30,019 nt of DNA. It comes from a virus. The notes under the pieces were generated by a model that was given only the letters and a program-made list of their open reading frames with translations, was not told where the DNA came from and did no database searches. The position numbers and the translations under genes were made by a program. The number at the start of each line of letters is the position of its first letter. Within the stretch, counting starts at the first letter, position 1. The stretch is from positions 1-30,019 of the IMG/VR virus record IMGVR_UViG_3300005731_000028. One strand, written 5' to 3'. Shown in pieces: positions 1-5,370 of the stretch.

Positions 1-30
1 GGTGCGCCCGCTCTACACTCTCTACGGTAG
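1..30. repeat. Terminal 30-bp direct repeat (circular closure)
   Basis: Bases 1-30 are identical to bases 29990-30019. Both copies lie inside one leftward reading frame that is continuous across the join. This points to the overlap left when a circular or circularly permuted genome is assembled, giving about 29,989 unique bases. A true short terminal repeat cannot be excluded from sequence alone. Confidence 0.9.
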
Positions 31-367
31 GGAGTGGGTCGGGGAGGGAGGAAAGGGCGGTGCGGAGTGCGATATAGGCCCCGCCAGGGTCGCATTCGCC
101 GGACCCAACTTCACCGAACTTTTCAATGTATGCGTCGAGATAGGAAGCCGCGACTTTAGCAGCCTCCACCAGCTCACCCGGTAGGATGGACTGGCTTGCT
201 TCGCTGCGCTGCGTGTCCTCGCTCTCGCTCCGGGCCGCTTCACCAGACCAACAATGCGAGCATGGCGCGCGAAGGGAGTAGTCAAACATGCCGTACGGAT
301 CGGCATCGACCCCCTCCCCGTCGCATTTCCGGCAATCCGGGTCCGGGTACTCATTATCATCGCTCAT
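1..367 (-). CDS. Unknown leftward protein, N-terminal part (continues across the genome join)
   Basis: The start is ATG at 367-365, just after the preceding gene stops at 377. The frame stays open to base 1 and, when the ends are joined, continues from 29989 to a TGA at 29858-29856, giving 166 residues. The N-terminus has closely spaced cysteines (PDCRKCDGEG near residue 10, PCSHCW near 40), suggesting a small zinc-binding domain. The rest is rich in Ala and Glu with probable helices (VEAAKVAASYLDAYIEKFG). I do not recognise the family. It belongs to the leftward operon of small genes. The overlapping frame beginning at 360 is a shadow: it is Arg/Ser/Pro-rich and does not continue across the join. 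Confidence 0.7.
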   Translation of the reverse strand, partial: MSDDNEYPDPDCRKCDGEGVDADPYGMFDYSLRAPCSHCWSGEAARSESEDTQRSEASQSILPGELVEAAKVAASYLDAYIEKFGEVGSGECDPGGAYIALRTALSSLPDPLPTVESVERAH

Positions 368-376
368 TTCTTCACC

Positions 377-706
377 TCAGCTTTCCTCCGTGTAGTCACG
401 AATGGGCTGTGTCTCAGTGACGATTGTGCGCGTGACGAGCGGGTGGACATTGCTAGTCACTGGCACGCCATCAACCGGCTCGGCAATGGCATCATTTTCC
501 TCGGCAGCCTTGATTGCGGATTCCGCTTGCTGTGCGGCTCGCATAATGGCTTTGCAGGCAGCGCGAGCGTTGGAGAAGTCAACACCGTTGCCAGAGTGTC
601 CGCCCTGGTACTTGAGGCGTTCAATTGAACAGATCGCGTCGTCGCGATGGTGGCCAATCACACGCATCATGTCTGCGGCTTGGCTGAGTGGTTCGTGGTA
701 AGTCAT
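377..706 (-). CDS. Small acidic protein of unknown function
   Basis: The frame encodes 109 residues, starting at ATG 706-704 with the Shine-Dalgarno sequence AAGGGAG just upstream. A GTG at 721 is in frame but would swallow that ribosome site. The N-terminal half is probably helical (SQAADMMRVIGHHRDDAICS) and is followed by an Ala/Glu-rich helix (CKAIMRAAQQAESAIKAAEE). No catalytic motif or membrane segment is visible. It is the first gene after a 57-bp gap containing a palindrome, so it may have its own promoter as well as read-through from the operon upstream. Family not recognised. Confidence 0.7.
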   Translation of the reverse strand: MTYHEPLSQAADMMRVIGHHRDDAICSIERLKYQGGHSGNGVDFSNARAACKAIMRAAQQAESAIKAAEENDAIAEPVDGVPVTSNVHPLVTRTIVTETQPIRDYTEES

Positions 707-721
707 GTAGTCTCCCTTCAC

Positions 722-755
722 CTATTGGAATAGCGCGTATTGCTAGTTATTGCAA
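722..755 (-). promoter_or_regulatory. Candidate leftward promoter with operator-like palindrome
   Basis: On the minus strand, TTGCAA (755-750) and TATTCC (732-727) are separated by 17 bases. The second element lies inside CTATTGGAATAG (722-733), whose five-base arms are perfectly inverted. Similar motifs recur at 2233-2245 and 5501-5512. The -10 match is poor, so the operator reading is firmer than the promoter reading. Confidence 0.35.
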
Positions 756-763
756 GCGATGTG

Positions 764-835
764 TTACCCACCAATAAACAAAAGTGAGAAAAGCAGGAGC
801 CAAGACGCGGCCCCGATCCAGTCGCGGCGGGTCAT
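764..835 (-). CDS. 23-residue single-pass membrane peptide
   Basis: A very short frame runs from ATG 835-833 to TAA 766-764. It starts with MTRRDW, a positively charged cap, followed by a hydrophobic stretch (IGAASWLLLFSLLFIGG) long enough to cross the membrane. Its ATG overlaps the TGA of the upstream gene in an ATGA junction, and GGAGG lies just before it, so translational coupling is likely. The overlap and ribosome site argue for a real gene despite its size. Possible roles include holin-like or host-membrane modulation, but nothing in the sequence decides this. Confidence 0.55.
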   Translation of the reverse strand: MTRRDWIGAASWLLLFSLLFIGG

Positions 836-1020
836 GTGTCACCTCCGATCAGCCCTAGGTCATCAAAGTCCGGCCCGGCTGGTTGATCCGCTGGCGGCGT
901 GGTGTGGCATTCCTCGCAGGTAAACTGTGCTGGCACCGGCCCCCATCCGTCATGGAGCTTGCGGATTTCTGTTTCGGCAGGCGTGCGCTCACACATCCAG
1001 CATTCGATCTGAGCGCTCAT
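832..1020 (-). CDS. Small zinc-ribbon-like protein
   Basis: The frame encodes 62 residues with two Cys pairs, CWMC (residues 7-10) and CEEC (about 35-38), spaced as in a four-cysteine zinc ribbon, followed by an acidic Pro-rich tail. The ATG at 1020 overlaps the stop of the upstream gene (ATGA), with AAAGGCGG before it. Such small zinc ribbons are common in phage early regions, often without an assigned role; a protein- or nucleic-acid-binding function is inference. It ends in GGDT, like its upstream neighbour, because the two gene junctions share sequence. Confidence 0.7.
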   Translation of the reverse strand: MSAQIECWMCERTPAETEIRKLHDGWGPVPAQFTCEECHTTPPADQPAGPDFDDLGLIGGDT

Positions 1021-1382
1021 GTGTCACCGCCTTTCTGGGCGGCGGCAAAATCATCTGACGGACAAAACCAGTCATCCTTGGTGATGTGTCCAATTGCGTA
1101 AACCTTGGAATGAGAGGCGCGCACGCGGATCGCTTTGCCCGGCAGTTTTGCCCATTCCTCGACGCTGGCGATTTCCATGCAGCGAAAAAGGAAGTGGCCC
1201 GCCACAGACATCAGCTCGTGATTGGAATAAGACTTCGGCAGGTACAGCGCGTAACCGCCAAATCCCTGTCCAGACCCACCATAATCAAGATGAAGCCACG
1301 CTTGCAGCAGCCCGCGATCACCCATGTCGATAGGGGCCGCCTTGATAATCGCGTTGCGGATTTCGAGGATTGTATCAGCCAT
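1017..1382 (-). CDS. Unknown 121-residue protein
   Basis: The start chosen is ATG 1382-1380 (MADTILEIRN), which overlaps the upstream stop as TGATG and has AGAAAGG before it. A longer in-frame extension to 1460 is Arg-rich and overlaps the neighbouring gene, so I reject it. Visible features are a Gly-rich segment (LDYGGSGQGFGGYALYLP, about residues 33-50) and a conserved-looking C-terminal section (IRVRASHSKVYAIGHITKDD, about 85-104) that resembles a small beta-rich domain. I cannot name the family. The tail AAQKGGDT overlaps the next gene. Confidence 0.65.
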   Translation of the reverse strand: MADTILEIRNAIIKAAPIDMGDRGLLQAWLHLDYGGSGQGFGGYALYLPKSYSNHELMSVAGHFLFRCMEIASVEEWAKLPGKAIRVRASHSKVYAIGHITKDDWFCPSDDFAAAQKGGDT

Positions 1383-1621
1383 CACGCACCGCCTTTCTGG
1401 CGAACTGCGAGCATGGCGTCGGCGACTTCGTAGGCCGCTGCGGCGGCATGTTGCGGCCAATGCGCTATACCGGATTCGTGATATTCTCCGGCAATCTGGG
1501 CCAAAGCCTGACCAGCGAACCAGTCACGCATGCTCATTCCGGGACCAGCGTCATCGCCAATATTCATGTCAGGCGTGTAGACCGGAAACGCAGGCCCGCC
1601 ATCTTCAATACGATCAGCCAT
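1382..1621 (-). CDS. Conserved small phage protein of the MRDWFAGQAL type
   Basis: The frame encodes 79 residues. The core GMSMRDWFAGQALAQIAGEY (about residues 28-47) followed by an Ala-rich helix with AYEVADAMLAVR matches a layout seen in many small, uncharacterised phage proteins: Gly-Met-Ser-x-Arg-Asp-Trp/Tyr-Phe-Ala, then a helix, then an ADAML motif. Their function is unknown. ATG 1621-1619 overlaps the upstream TGA (TGATG); a GTG one codon earlier is possible. It is coupled on both sides within the leftward operon. Confidence 0.72.
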   Translation of the reverse strand: MADRIEDGGPAFPVYTPDMNIGDDAGPGMSMRDWFAGQALAQIAGEYHESGIAHWPQHAAAAAYEVADAMLAVRQKGGA

Positions 1622-1899
1622 CACGCGGCCTCTTCTGCTTGAGTGCAGGCGGCGTCGAGCTGGTCAATTAGAACCCCGGTTGCGTTCACGCCGACCAACC
1701 CACGAAGCTGGTCGCGGGTCACAAGCTGGCCCTCGCCCTCGTAGTGGAATCCAGCGAGCGAGATCAGGAAGGTGTCAGGCTCGGCAGTGTAGCGCGTGAC
1801 CGTCAAAGTGGCGTCAGGCTTGGCGGCGTAAACGCCCTTGGTGGCCTGGAACCAGCCCTCACCATTCTCATCGGTTGACCATTCAGTGCGATTGCTCAT
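1621..1899 (-). CDS. Unknown 92-residue protein
   Basis: ATG 1899 overlaps the upstream stop as ATGA, with GGGAGAAAAC ahead of it. The sequence alternates polar and hydrophobic residues (WSTDENGEGWFQATKGVYAA, LTVTRYTAEPDTFLISLAGF), suggesting a beta-rich domain in the first 60 residues, followed by a helical tail (VLIDQLDAACTQAEEAA). There is no signal peptide, Cys cluster or recognisable catalytic motif. It is acidic and small, like many phage early proteins that bind host factors, but that role is only a guess. Confidence 0.65.
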   Translation of the reverse strand: MSNRTEWSTDENGEGWFQATKGVYAAKPDATLTVTRYTAEPDTFLISLAGFHYEGEGQLVTRDQLRGLVGVNATGVLIDQLDAACTQAEEAA

Positions 1900-2204
1900 T
1901 TGTTTTCTCCCTTGTTCGTGGCGGCCTCGACAAGCGTGTCCTCGGCCATCTGGTAGTCTTCGGCAGTCAAAACCTCGGCATACTCGTCGATCTCGACAAA
2001 GCCTTCAGTGATATCCTGCGCGATAATCTCCAACCGGAGTCTTGAAAAGCCGGAGTTAGCCAGCGTCTTGCCGACTTTTGCGCAAATGCCCCGCAACTCT
2101 ACACGAGCGGCGTAGAGCGTTGCAGCGGCTTCGCTTTCCTCGCGTGTATCGGGGCGGTCCCAAGTCATGCGGCTAAAATCAACGTTGTCCGGGTAATTGC
2201 TCAC
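1896..2204 (-). CDS. First gene of the leftward operon, acidic protein of unknown function
   Basis: The frame encodes 102 residues starting at GTG 2204-2202, with the strong ribosome site GGGAGA seven bases upstream. This is the first gene behind the leftward promoter. The protein is acidic and largely helical (EESEAAATLYAARVELRGIC near residues 22-41; DEYAEVLTAEDYQMAEDTL near the end). No family is recognised. Its promoter-proximal place suggests early, strong expression. It overlaps the following gene by four bases. Confidence 0.65.
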   Translation of the reverse strand: MSNYPDNVDFSRMTWDRPDTREESEAAATLYAARVELRGICAKVGKTLANSGFSRLRLEIIAQDITEGFVEIDEYAEVLTAEDYQMAEDTLVEAATNKGENK

Positions 2205-2318
2205 GTCTGTCTCCCAATTCGTTATGGCCTCACTATTCCATATAGCCGGGTGTGACGCAAGCGCTATTTTGGAATAATTCGGGTTGCTGGTAATGCCCGC
2301 CTGTGGAATAATCCCGGC
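2205..2318. promoter_or_regulatory. Divergent promoter-operator region (phage switch)
   Basis: This 114-bp gap separates the leftward and rightward units. Leftward: TTGCGT (2260-2255), 17-bp spacer, AATAGT (2237-2232). Rightward: TTGCTG (2284-2289), 17-bp spacer, AATAAT (2307-2312). Both -10 elements lie in the word GGAATA, which occurs a third time at 2271-2276. CTATTCCATATAG (2233-2245) and TATTTTGGAATA (2265-2276) are inverted repeats. The Cro-like protein encoded immediately downstream is the obvious candidate to bind these sites. Confidence 0.6.
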
Positions 2319-2558
2319 ATGGAAAACCCATTGAGAAAGTGGCTTAAAGCCTCTGGTGTTACCGTCTCCGAGCTATCGGATCGGGTTAACGCATCGTCTG
2401 CCCATACCTGGGCTGTGTGCAACGGCAACCGGCGTGTCGGTGCCGCCCTTGGCGCTGAGATCGAGTACGAGACTGGGGGCGCGGTAACTACCGATGGCCT
2501 TCTTAAGTGGCACGCCAAGCACGGCAAGCCTCGCTGTGATGTGAAAGGGAAGGCATGA
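2319..2558 (+). CDS. Cro-like helix-turn-helix repressor
   Basis: The protein has 79 residues. Its N-terminal two thirds fit a compact HTH fold of the Cro/YdaS type: a first helix (NPLRKWLKAS), then VTVSELSDRVNAS as HTH helix 2 and turn, and SAHTWAVCNGNRRVGAALG as recognition helix and following segment. A GAVTTDGLL loop and a basic tail (KHGKPRCDVKGKA) complete it. It is transcribed away from the leftward operon across a region full of inverted repeats, the usual position of a phage switch repressor. The predicted transcription start is at or very near the ATG, and there is no good ribosome site, so the mRNA may be leaderless. No partner CI-type repressor is visible. Confidence 0.75.
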   Translation: MENPLRKWLKASGVTVSELSDRVNASSAHTWAVCNGNRRVGAALGAEIEYETGGAVTTDGLLKWHAKHGKPRCDVKGKA

Positions 2559-2731
2559 GCTATACACCCAAGCACCCGAACAGCCTGCCCATCGCTATGG
2601 AGCCAGCCCGCGCGGCTGCTGCTGCAAAGTACCGGACAGCCACAGGAGGCCAGAAATTGCGCCGCCTCAAGCAGCTGCAAGACCTGACCACTGAGGCGCT
2701 TATCTGGGACCGGGAGAGCCGCAATGGCTGA
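2555..2731 (+). CDS. Small basic protein of unknown function
   Basis: The frame encodes 58 residues. ATG 2555 overlaps the repressor stop (ATGA), with AAGGGAAGG upstream, and its stop overlaps the start of the next gene by eight bases, so it fills the gap exactly. The sequence begins MSYTPKHPNSLPIAMEPARA and continues with an Ala-rich, then Arg/Lys-rich helix (GGQKLRRLKQLQDLTTEAL). No motif is recognised. Being flanked by regulatory and nuclease genes suggests an early regulatory or DNA-associated role, which is inference. Confidence 0.6.
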   Translation: MSYTPKHPNSLPIAMEPARAAAAAKYRTATGGQKLRRLKQLQDLTTEALIWDRESRNG

Positions 2732-3122
2732 TCGGCGCGAGTTCACCGAAGCCATCAAGCAGGAAATCAGGGAGCGCTCTGGCGGTAAGTGCGAGTGCTA
2801 CCGGATGGGGCCTGACATCATCCATATGTTTCCCAAAGGGTGCCAGCGTGAGGCATCGGACATTGACCATATCTTTGCCGATGTCCTGGAGCTGGAAAAA
2901 GACGCCCCGCTTACGGCTGATGACGGCGCGCACCTGTCGAGGGCCTGCCACCAGATAAAGACGGCCACTGACCAAGCATACCGGCGCAAACGCAACAAGC
3001 ACAAGATGCGCAAGGATCGGCCAAAGCCTGGTTGGTTTCAGGCAAGCGCCAAGATTGAAGGCACAAACCGTTGGCCGCCTAAAGGGTCACGCAAGCTTAA
3101 ATCGCGGGGGTTCAACGCATGA
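2724..3122 (+). CDS. HNH endonuclease family protein
   Basis: The protein has 132 residues. After a helix (FTEAIKQEIRERSGGK) it shows a CxC pair (KCECYRM), a later Cys (PKGCQRE), the DIDHI motif (residues about 46-50) that corresponds to the D-H of the beta-beta-alpha-metal core, and the RACHQIKTATD segment (about 73-83), which matches the final Cys/His and KT(x)D part of the HNH fold. The central Asn of the canonical motif is not clearly present (ADDGAHL), so activity is not certain. The C-terminus is strongly basic. Small phage HNH proteins can act with terminase or in recombination; here it sits next to a resolvase, favouring DNA processing. Confidence 0.8.
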   Translation: MADRREFTEAIKQEIRERSGGKCECYRMGPDIIHMFPKGCQREASDIDHIFADVLELEKDAPLTADDGAHLSRACHQIKTATDQAYRRKRNKHKMRKDRPKPGWFQASAKIEGTNRWPPKGSRKLKSRGFNA

Positions 3123-3463
3123 AAGCTACCTTACCCTATCCGCCATCCAAGCTGTCGCCTAACAAGCGCTTGCACTGGGCTGCACTGGCCAAGGCAAAGC
3201 GCGATTACCGCTGGACGTGCGCCATGCACGCAAGAGCCGCTGGCTGGCGTCTTATCGACCGTGACCGCATAGCCATCAAGATAACGTTTTGCCCACCAGA
3301 CAAGCGCAGGCGCGACCGTGACAACATGATTGCTGCGTTCAAGTCGGGAGCTGACGGGCTGGTCGATGTGATCGGCGTTGATGATGCCAACTGGACGCCA
3401 ACCTACAGCGTAGGCGATCCGATCAAAGGTGGCTGTGTCCGAGTAGAGATAGCCGACGACTAA
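3119..3463 (+). CDS. rusA: RusA-type Holliday junction resolvase
   Basis: The protein has 114 residues, close to the usual RusA length. The N-terminal PSKLSPNKRLHWAALAKAK is the family's typical start. The catalytic region RRRDRDNMIAAFKSGADGLV (about residues 63-82) supplies paired aspartates (D-R-D-N) and is followed by DVIGVDD with the third acidic site. RusA cuts four-way DNA junctions, resolving recombination or replication intermediates before packaging. It overlaps the HNH gene by four bases (ATGA), so the two are probably translated together. Confidence 0.88.
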   Translation: MKATLPYPPSKLSPNKRLHWAALAKAKRDYRWTCAMHARAAGWRLIDRDRIAIKITFCPPDKRRRDRDNMIAAFKSGADGLVDVIGVDDANWTPTYSVGDPIKGGCVRVEIADD

Positions 3464-3485
3464 CAACCAAGAAGGGAACAAGCTA

Positions 3486-3986
3486 ATGGCTTACGACTGG
3501 AACACGCAAGCAGAAGAGCGCCTTATTGCGCTGTGGAAGCTGGGAACAAGCGCAAGTGGCGTCGCAGAGGTATTGGGTGGCGGCCTTACCCGCAACGCGG
3601 TTCTCGGCAAGGTCGATCGCTTACGCAGGGCTGGCGTTGATGTCGGCCCCGAGCGTAAAGGTGGTGCAGCGGAGGCGGCCAAGCGTCGCCCCAAAGCTCC
3701 CATCATCCGACAGAGCGCCAAGCATCAAGAGCTGCCCGCTAAGATCGAGATGAAGCCGACAAAGCTGGCGGACCTCACGCCAAGCCAGTGTCGATACCCG
3801 ATTGATGACGTGAACGCACCAGGGACCACACAGACGCCTTTCTGTGGCGCAACGAAGAAAGACGGATCATCCTACTGCGAGCATCACCATGACGTGTGCT
3901 GCACGCCCTACAAGCGCCGCAAGGAGCCAATAGACCGTTCTGAGTTCATCAAGCGAGGAAAGTTCGTATTCGGGGTTGCGGCATGA
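3486..3986 (+). CDS. gcrA-like: GcrA-family cell-cycle regulator homologue
   Basis: The protein has 166 residues, near the size of cellular GcrA. The N-terminal DNA-binding domain matches the family closely: WNTQAEERLIALWKLGTSAS, then a LTRNAVLGKVDRL recognition helix (about residues 34-46). A basic linker follows, then the C-terminal Cys-rich domain (QCRYPIDD near 101, FCGATKKDGSSYCEHH near 118-133). In Caulobacter, GcrA binds sigma-70 and activates promoters carrying m6A-methylated GANTC sites. Both domains are present, so it may redirect host transcription or tune phage promoters to the cell cycle. Ribosome site AAGGGAACAAGCTA precedes ATG 3486. It is followed by the initiator gene with an ATGA overlap. 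Confidence 0.88.
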   Translation: MAYDWNTQAEERLIALWKLGTSASGVAEVLGGGLTRNAVLGKVDRLRRAGVDVGPERKGGAAEAAKRRPKAPIIRQSAKHQELPAKIEMKPTKLADLTPSQCRYPIDDVNAPGTTQTPFCGATKKDGSSYCEHHHDVCCTPYKRRKEPIDRSEFIKRGKFVFGVAA

Positions 3987-4561
3987 CACACATCACCGAC
4001 AACACGCCACTTGCAGAGCGGGTCTATCTCAAATCTCCAGACTTTAAGCGCTGGCGTCAATTCGCGATGATTAAGCAAGGCTCGGCGGCTTTTGATATTG
4101 GCTGCTCACAGGGCATGTATGCCAGATATGAAAACGGAGAGGCACCGCTTGCGTTACGGGACGCTGAAAAGCTGGTTCAGGTTATCACTGACGAGCTTGC
4201 ATCATGTGGCTTGCCGACGCCGGACTCTGGGGCGCTTTTCCATTTTGAATGTCCCACTATGCAATCGCTTCTACAATTTTGCGCTGCTCATGCCGGTTTT
4301 TCGATGGATGAAATCAAGGGCCGGTCTCGCAAAGCTCGTATCAACGATGCCCGCCAATGGTTCATGTACGCCGCATCAGCGCGCAACAAGTACCGCGCCG
4401 TCAAGTGGTCCTGGTGTCAGATAGCCCGAGTAGCAGGCCGGTCTGACCACACAACGGCTCTCTCAGGCGCAAGAGCCTATGCAGAGCGCCATAACCTTCC
4501 AGCGCCAGAGGATCGCATACGCAAGCCATGCCGCTTGCCAGAGACCGAAATTGAGTGCTAA
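3983..4561 (+). CDS. Putative replication initiator: HTH domain fused to DnaA domain IV
   Basis: The protein has 192 residues in two parts. Residues about 20-70 look like a Cro/XRE HTH (RRFAMIK-like start, then GCSQGMYARYENGEAPLALR). Residues about 93-165 match DnaA domain IV: a helix (LLQFCAAHAGFSMDEIKG), the basic RSRKARINDARQWFMYAA, and the signature RSDHTTALSGARAYAE, equivalent to the GRDHTTVLHACRKI box that contacts DnaA boxes. The DnaA AAA+ ATPase domain is absent, so any initiation activity must recruit host factors. It is followed by a long structured non-coding region that could be the origin. Alternatively it acts as a transcription factor or competitor at host DnaA boxes. Confidence 0.8.
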   Translation: MTHITDNTPLAERVYLKSPDFKRWRQFAMIKQGSAAFDIGCSQGMYARYENGEAPLALRDAEKLVQVITDELASCGLPTPDSGALFHFECPTMQSLLQFCAAHAGFSMDEIKGRSRKARINDARQWFMYAASARNKYRAVKWSWCQIARVAGRSDHTTALSGARAYAERHNLPAPEDRIRKPCRLPETEIEC

Positions 4562-4568
4562 AAGAAAT

Positions 4569-4597
4569 GGCCGGGCAGCTCGCAAAAGCTCCCGGCC
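4569..4597. terminator. Strong hairpin after the initiator gene
   Basis: GGCCGGG-c-AGCT pairs with AGCT-CCCGGCC across a six-base loop: 11 pairs with one bulged C. It begins eight bases after the initiator stop. On the plus strand no T-run follows; on the minus strand the hairpin is followed by ATTTCTTTT, so its polarity favours termination of leftward transcripts, or a processing or attenuation role for rightward ones. Confidence 0.45.
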
Positions 4598-4699
4598 TCA
4601 AAGCGGTGAAGGTTGTTTGGAGACGACTGATCCGCTTCGGAAGTTAATTGTATAGACCATTAGGTCGCAGCTTCCAAGCCTACCCTCTCCAAAAAAACT

Positions 4700-4731
4700 C
4701 TGCATCGGGCGGACGCCGAGGGTGCAGTTTT
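4700..4731. terminator. Bidirectional intrinsic terminator
   Basis: The CTGCA/TGCAG outer stem and TCGG(g)C/GCCGA inner stem close a GGAC loop, with a GGG internal bulge. On the plus strand TTTTAT follows. On the minus strand AG and then seven T's follow (the A-run at 4691-4697). Both readings fit an intrinsic terminator, and the leftward one is stronger. Confidence 0.65.
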
Positions 4732-4905
4732 ATCAAGCGCGGTACTTGGGGTTCCTGACACACCGCGCAGCCCGCTCCTAGGGTCGGAGGGCAGTCAGCG
4801 GCGCTACCTGAGCGTCGGAAGTAGCGACCACCTCAAAGCGTGCAGGAATGCGCTGCGAGGCCCGAACGTGACGGCTGGCTCCGGTCGAGCAAGATTGCGT
4901 TGGAT

Positions 4906-4955
4906 GGGACAGGAACGACTGAGAGGCTAGTTGTCTCCAGTGGTTCTTGTCCTCC
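4906..4955. ncRNA. Long imperfect hairpin, putative structured RNA element
   Basis: GGACAGGAAC (4907-4916) pairs with GTTCTTGTCC (4943-4952) with one A/G-type mismatch. Inside it ACTGAGA (4918-4924) pairs with TCTCCAGT (4934-4941) through one bulge, leaving a nine-base loop. The stem has about 17 pairs with compensating geometry, unlike chance pairing. It sits 80 bp before the next gene's start. It could be part of a phage RNA, an origin structure or a protein-binding element; nothing identifies a known RNA family. Confidence 0.4.
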
Positions 4956-5032
4956 TATGCCCACCGTTCAAGCTCCACCAGTCGAGCAGGGGGTAAGACA
5001 CAGACATCAGCTATCAATTAGGAGACTGAGAC

Positions 5033-5329
5033 ATGAGTGCTGAAACAAGAGACGAAGCTGAGCTTTGGATGATGAGCCAGGAATTAGCTGACCGATGCGC
5101 TAAAGCGGTTGCACAATCGCAAATTCAGCGGGGTAAGAGCCGAGCTTTTGGTCATACGGTTTCTATTAAGCAGTCCAATTATCAGGACGGAATGGCCGTT
5201 ATTCAGGCTATCAACAAATACATGACCGAGCTGGAAGACAAAAAAGACCTTACAGGCGATGAGCTTCTAAAGGTTTTGGCTGACGTTATGGAGCCAGAAT
5301 TCATGAACTACCGACCGGACCGCCCATGA
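5033..5329 (+). CDS. Unknown 98-residue protein in its own transcription unit
   Basis: ATG 5033 is preceded by AGGAG at a spacing of eight bases. The protein is mostly helical and acidic (ELWMMSQELADRCAKAVAQS near residues 10-29; GMAVIQAINKYMTELEDKKD near 53-72; LTGDELLKVLADVMEP near 74-89). No membrane segment or metal site is visible. It lies alone between the hairpin-rich region and another strong hairpin, unlike the overlapping genes elsewhere, so it is probably transcribed and regulated separately. Family not recognised. Confidence 0.65.
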   Translation: MSAETRDEAELWMMSQELADRCAKAVAQSQIQRGKSRAFGHTVSIKQSNYQDGMAVIQAINKYMTELEDKKDLTGDELLKVLADVMEPEFMNYRPDRP

Positions 5330-5333
5330 AAAA

Positions 5334-5370
5334 GCCCCAGCACGCCAGTTTGGCGACCGCGCGCTGGGGC
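5334..5370. terminator. Strong hairpin after the monocistronic gene
   Basis: GCCCCAGC (5334-5341) and GCTGGGGC (5363-5370) pair perfectly, and a nested CGCCA/TGGCG hairpin (5343-5355) lies inside. It starts five bases after the stop codon. Five A's precede the left arm, so a leftward transcript would end in a T-run; the rightward one would not. Likely a terminator or 3' stabiliser. Confidence 0.5.

Larger units (their letters stand above)
4562..5032. other. Hairpin-rich non-coding region; candidate origin or structured RNA
   Basis: These 471 bp contain no convincing gene. They hold a series of inverted repeats: 4569-4597, 4700-4727, 4737-4768 (GCGCGGT/ACCGCGC, 18-base loop), about 4770-4792 (CTCC/GGAG plus GCC/GGC), 4803-4823 (GCTAC/GTAGC), and 4906-4955. 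CCTCAAAGCG occurs at 4596-4605 and 4831-4840, and TCGGAAGT twice (about 4634 and 4815). No clear DnaA box or GANTC was found. The region directly follows the DnaA-domain gene. A frame at 4840-5043 has no ribosome site and is taken as spurious. Confidence 0.55.

Noticed and set aside
22-360. 112-residue minus-strand frame near the left end
   Set aside because: It overlaps the junction-spanning gene in another frame, is Arg/Ser/Pro-rich and lacks a ribosome site, while the 367 start has operon context.
254-628. 124-residue plus-strand frame
   Set aside because: It is antisense to two leftward operon genes and has no promoter or ribosome site.
4621-4690. Possible tRNA (GGAGA...TCTCC acceptor-like pairing near 4618-4689)
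   Set aside because: No anticodon arm, no TTCRA loop and no D-arm could be placed; only the outer five pairs fit.
4562-5032. Group I intron
   Set aside because: I could not find the conserved core pairings, and the flanking sequences are intact genes and not split exons.
4840-5043. 67-residue plus-strand frame
   Set aside because: It overlaps the long hairpin, has no ribosome site and overlaps the next gene's start in another frame; composition is not protein-like.
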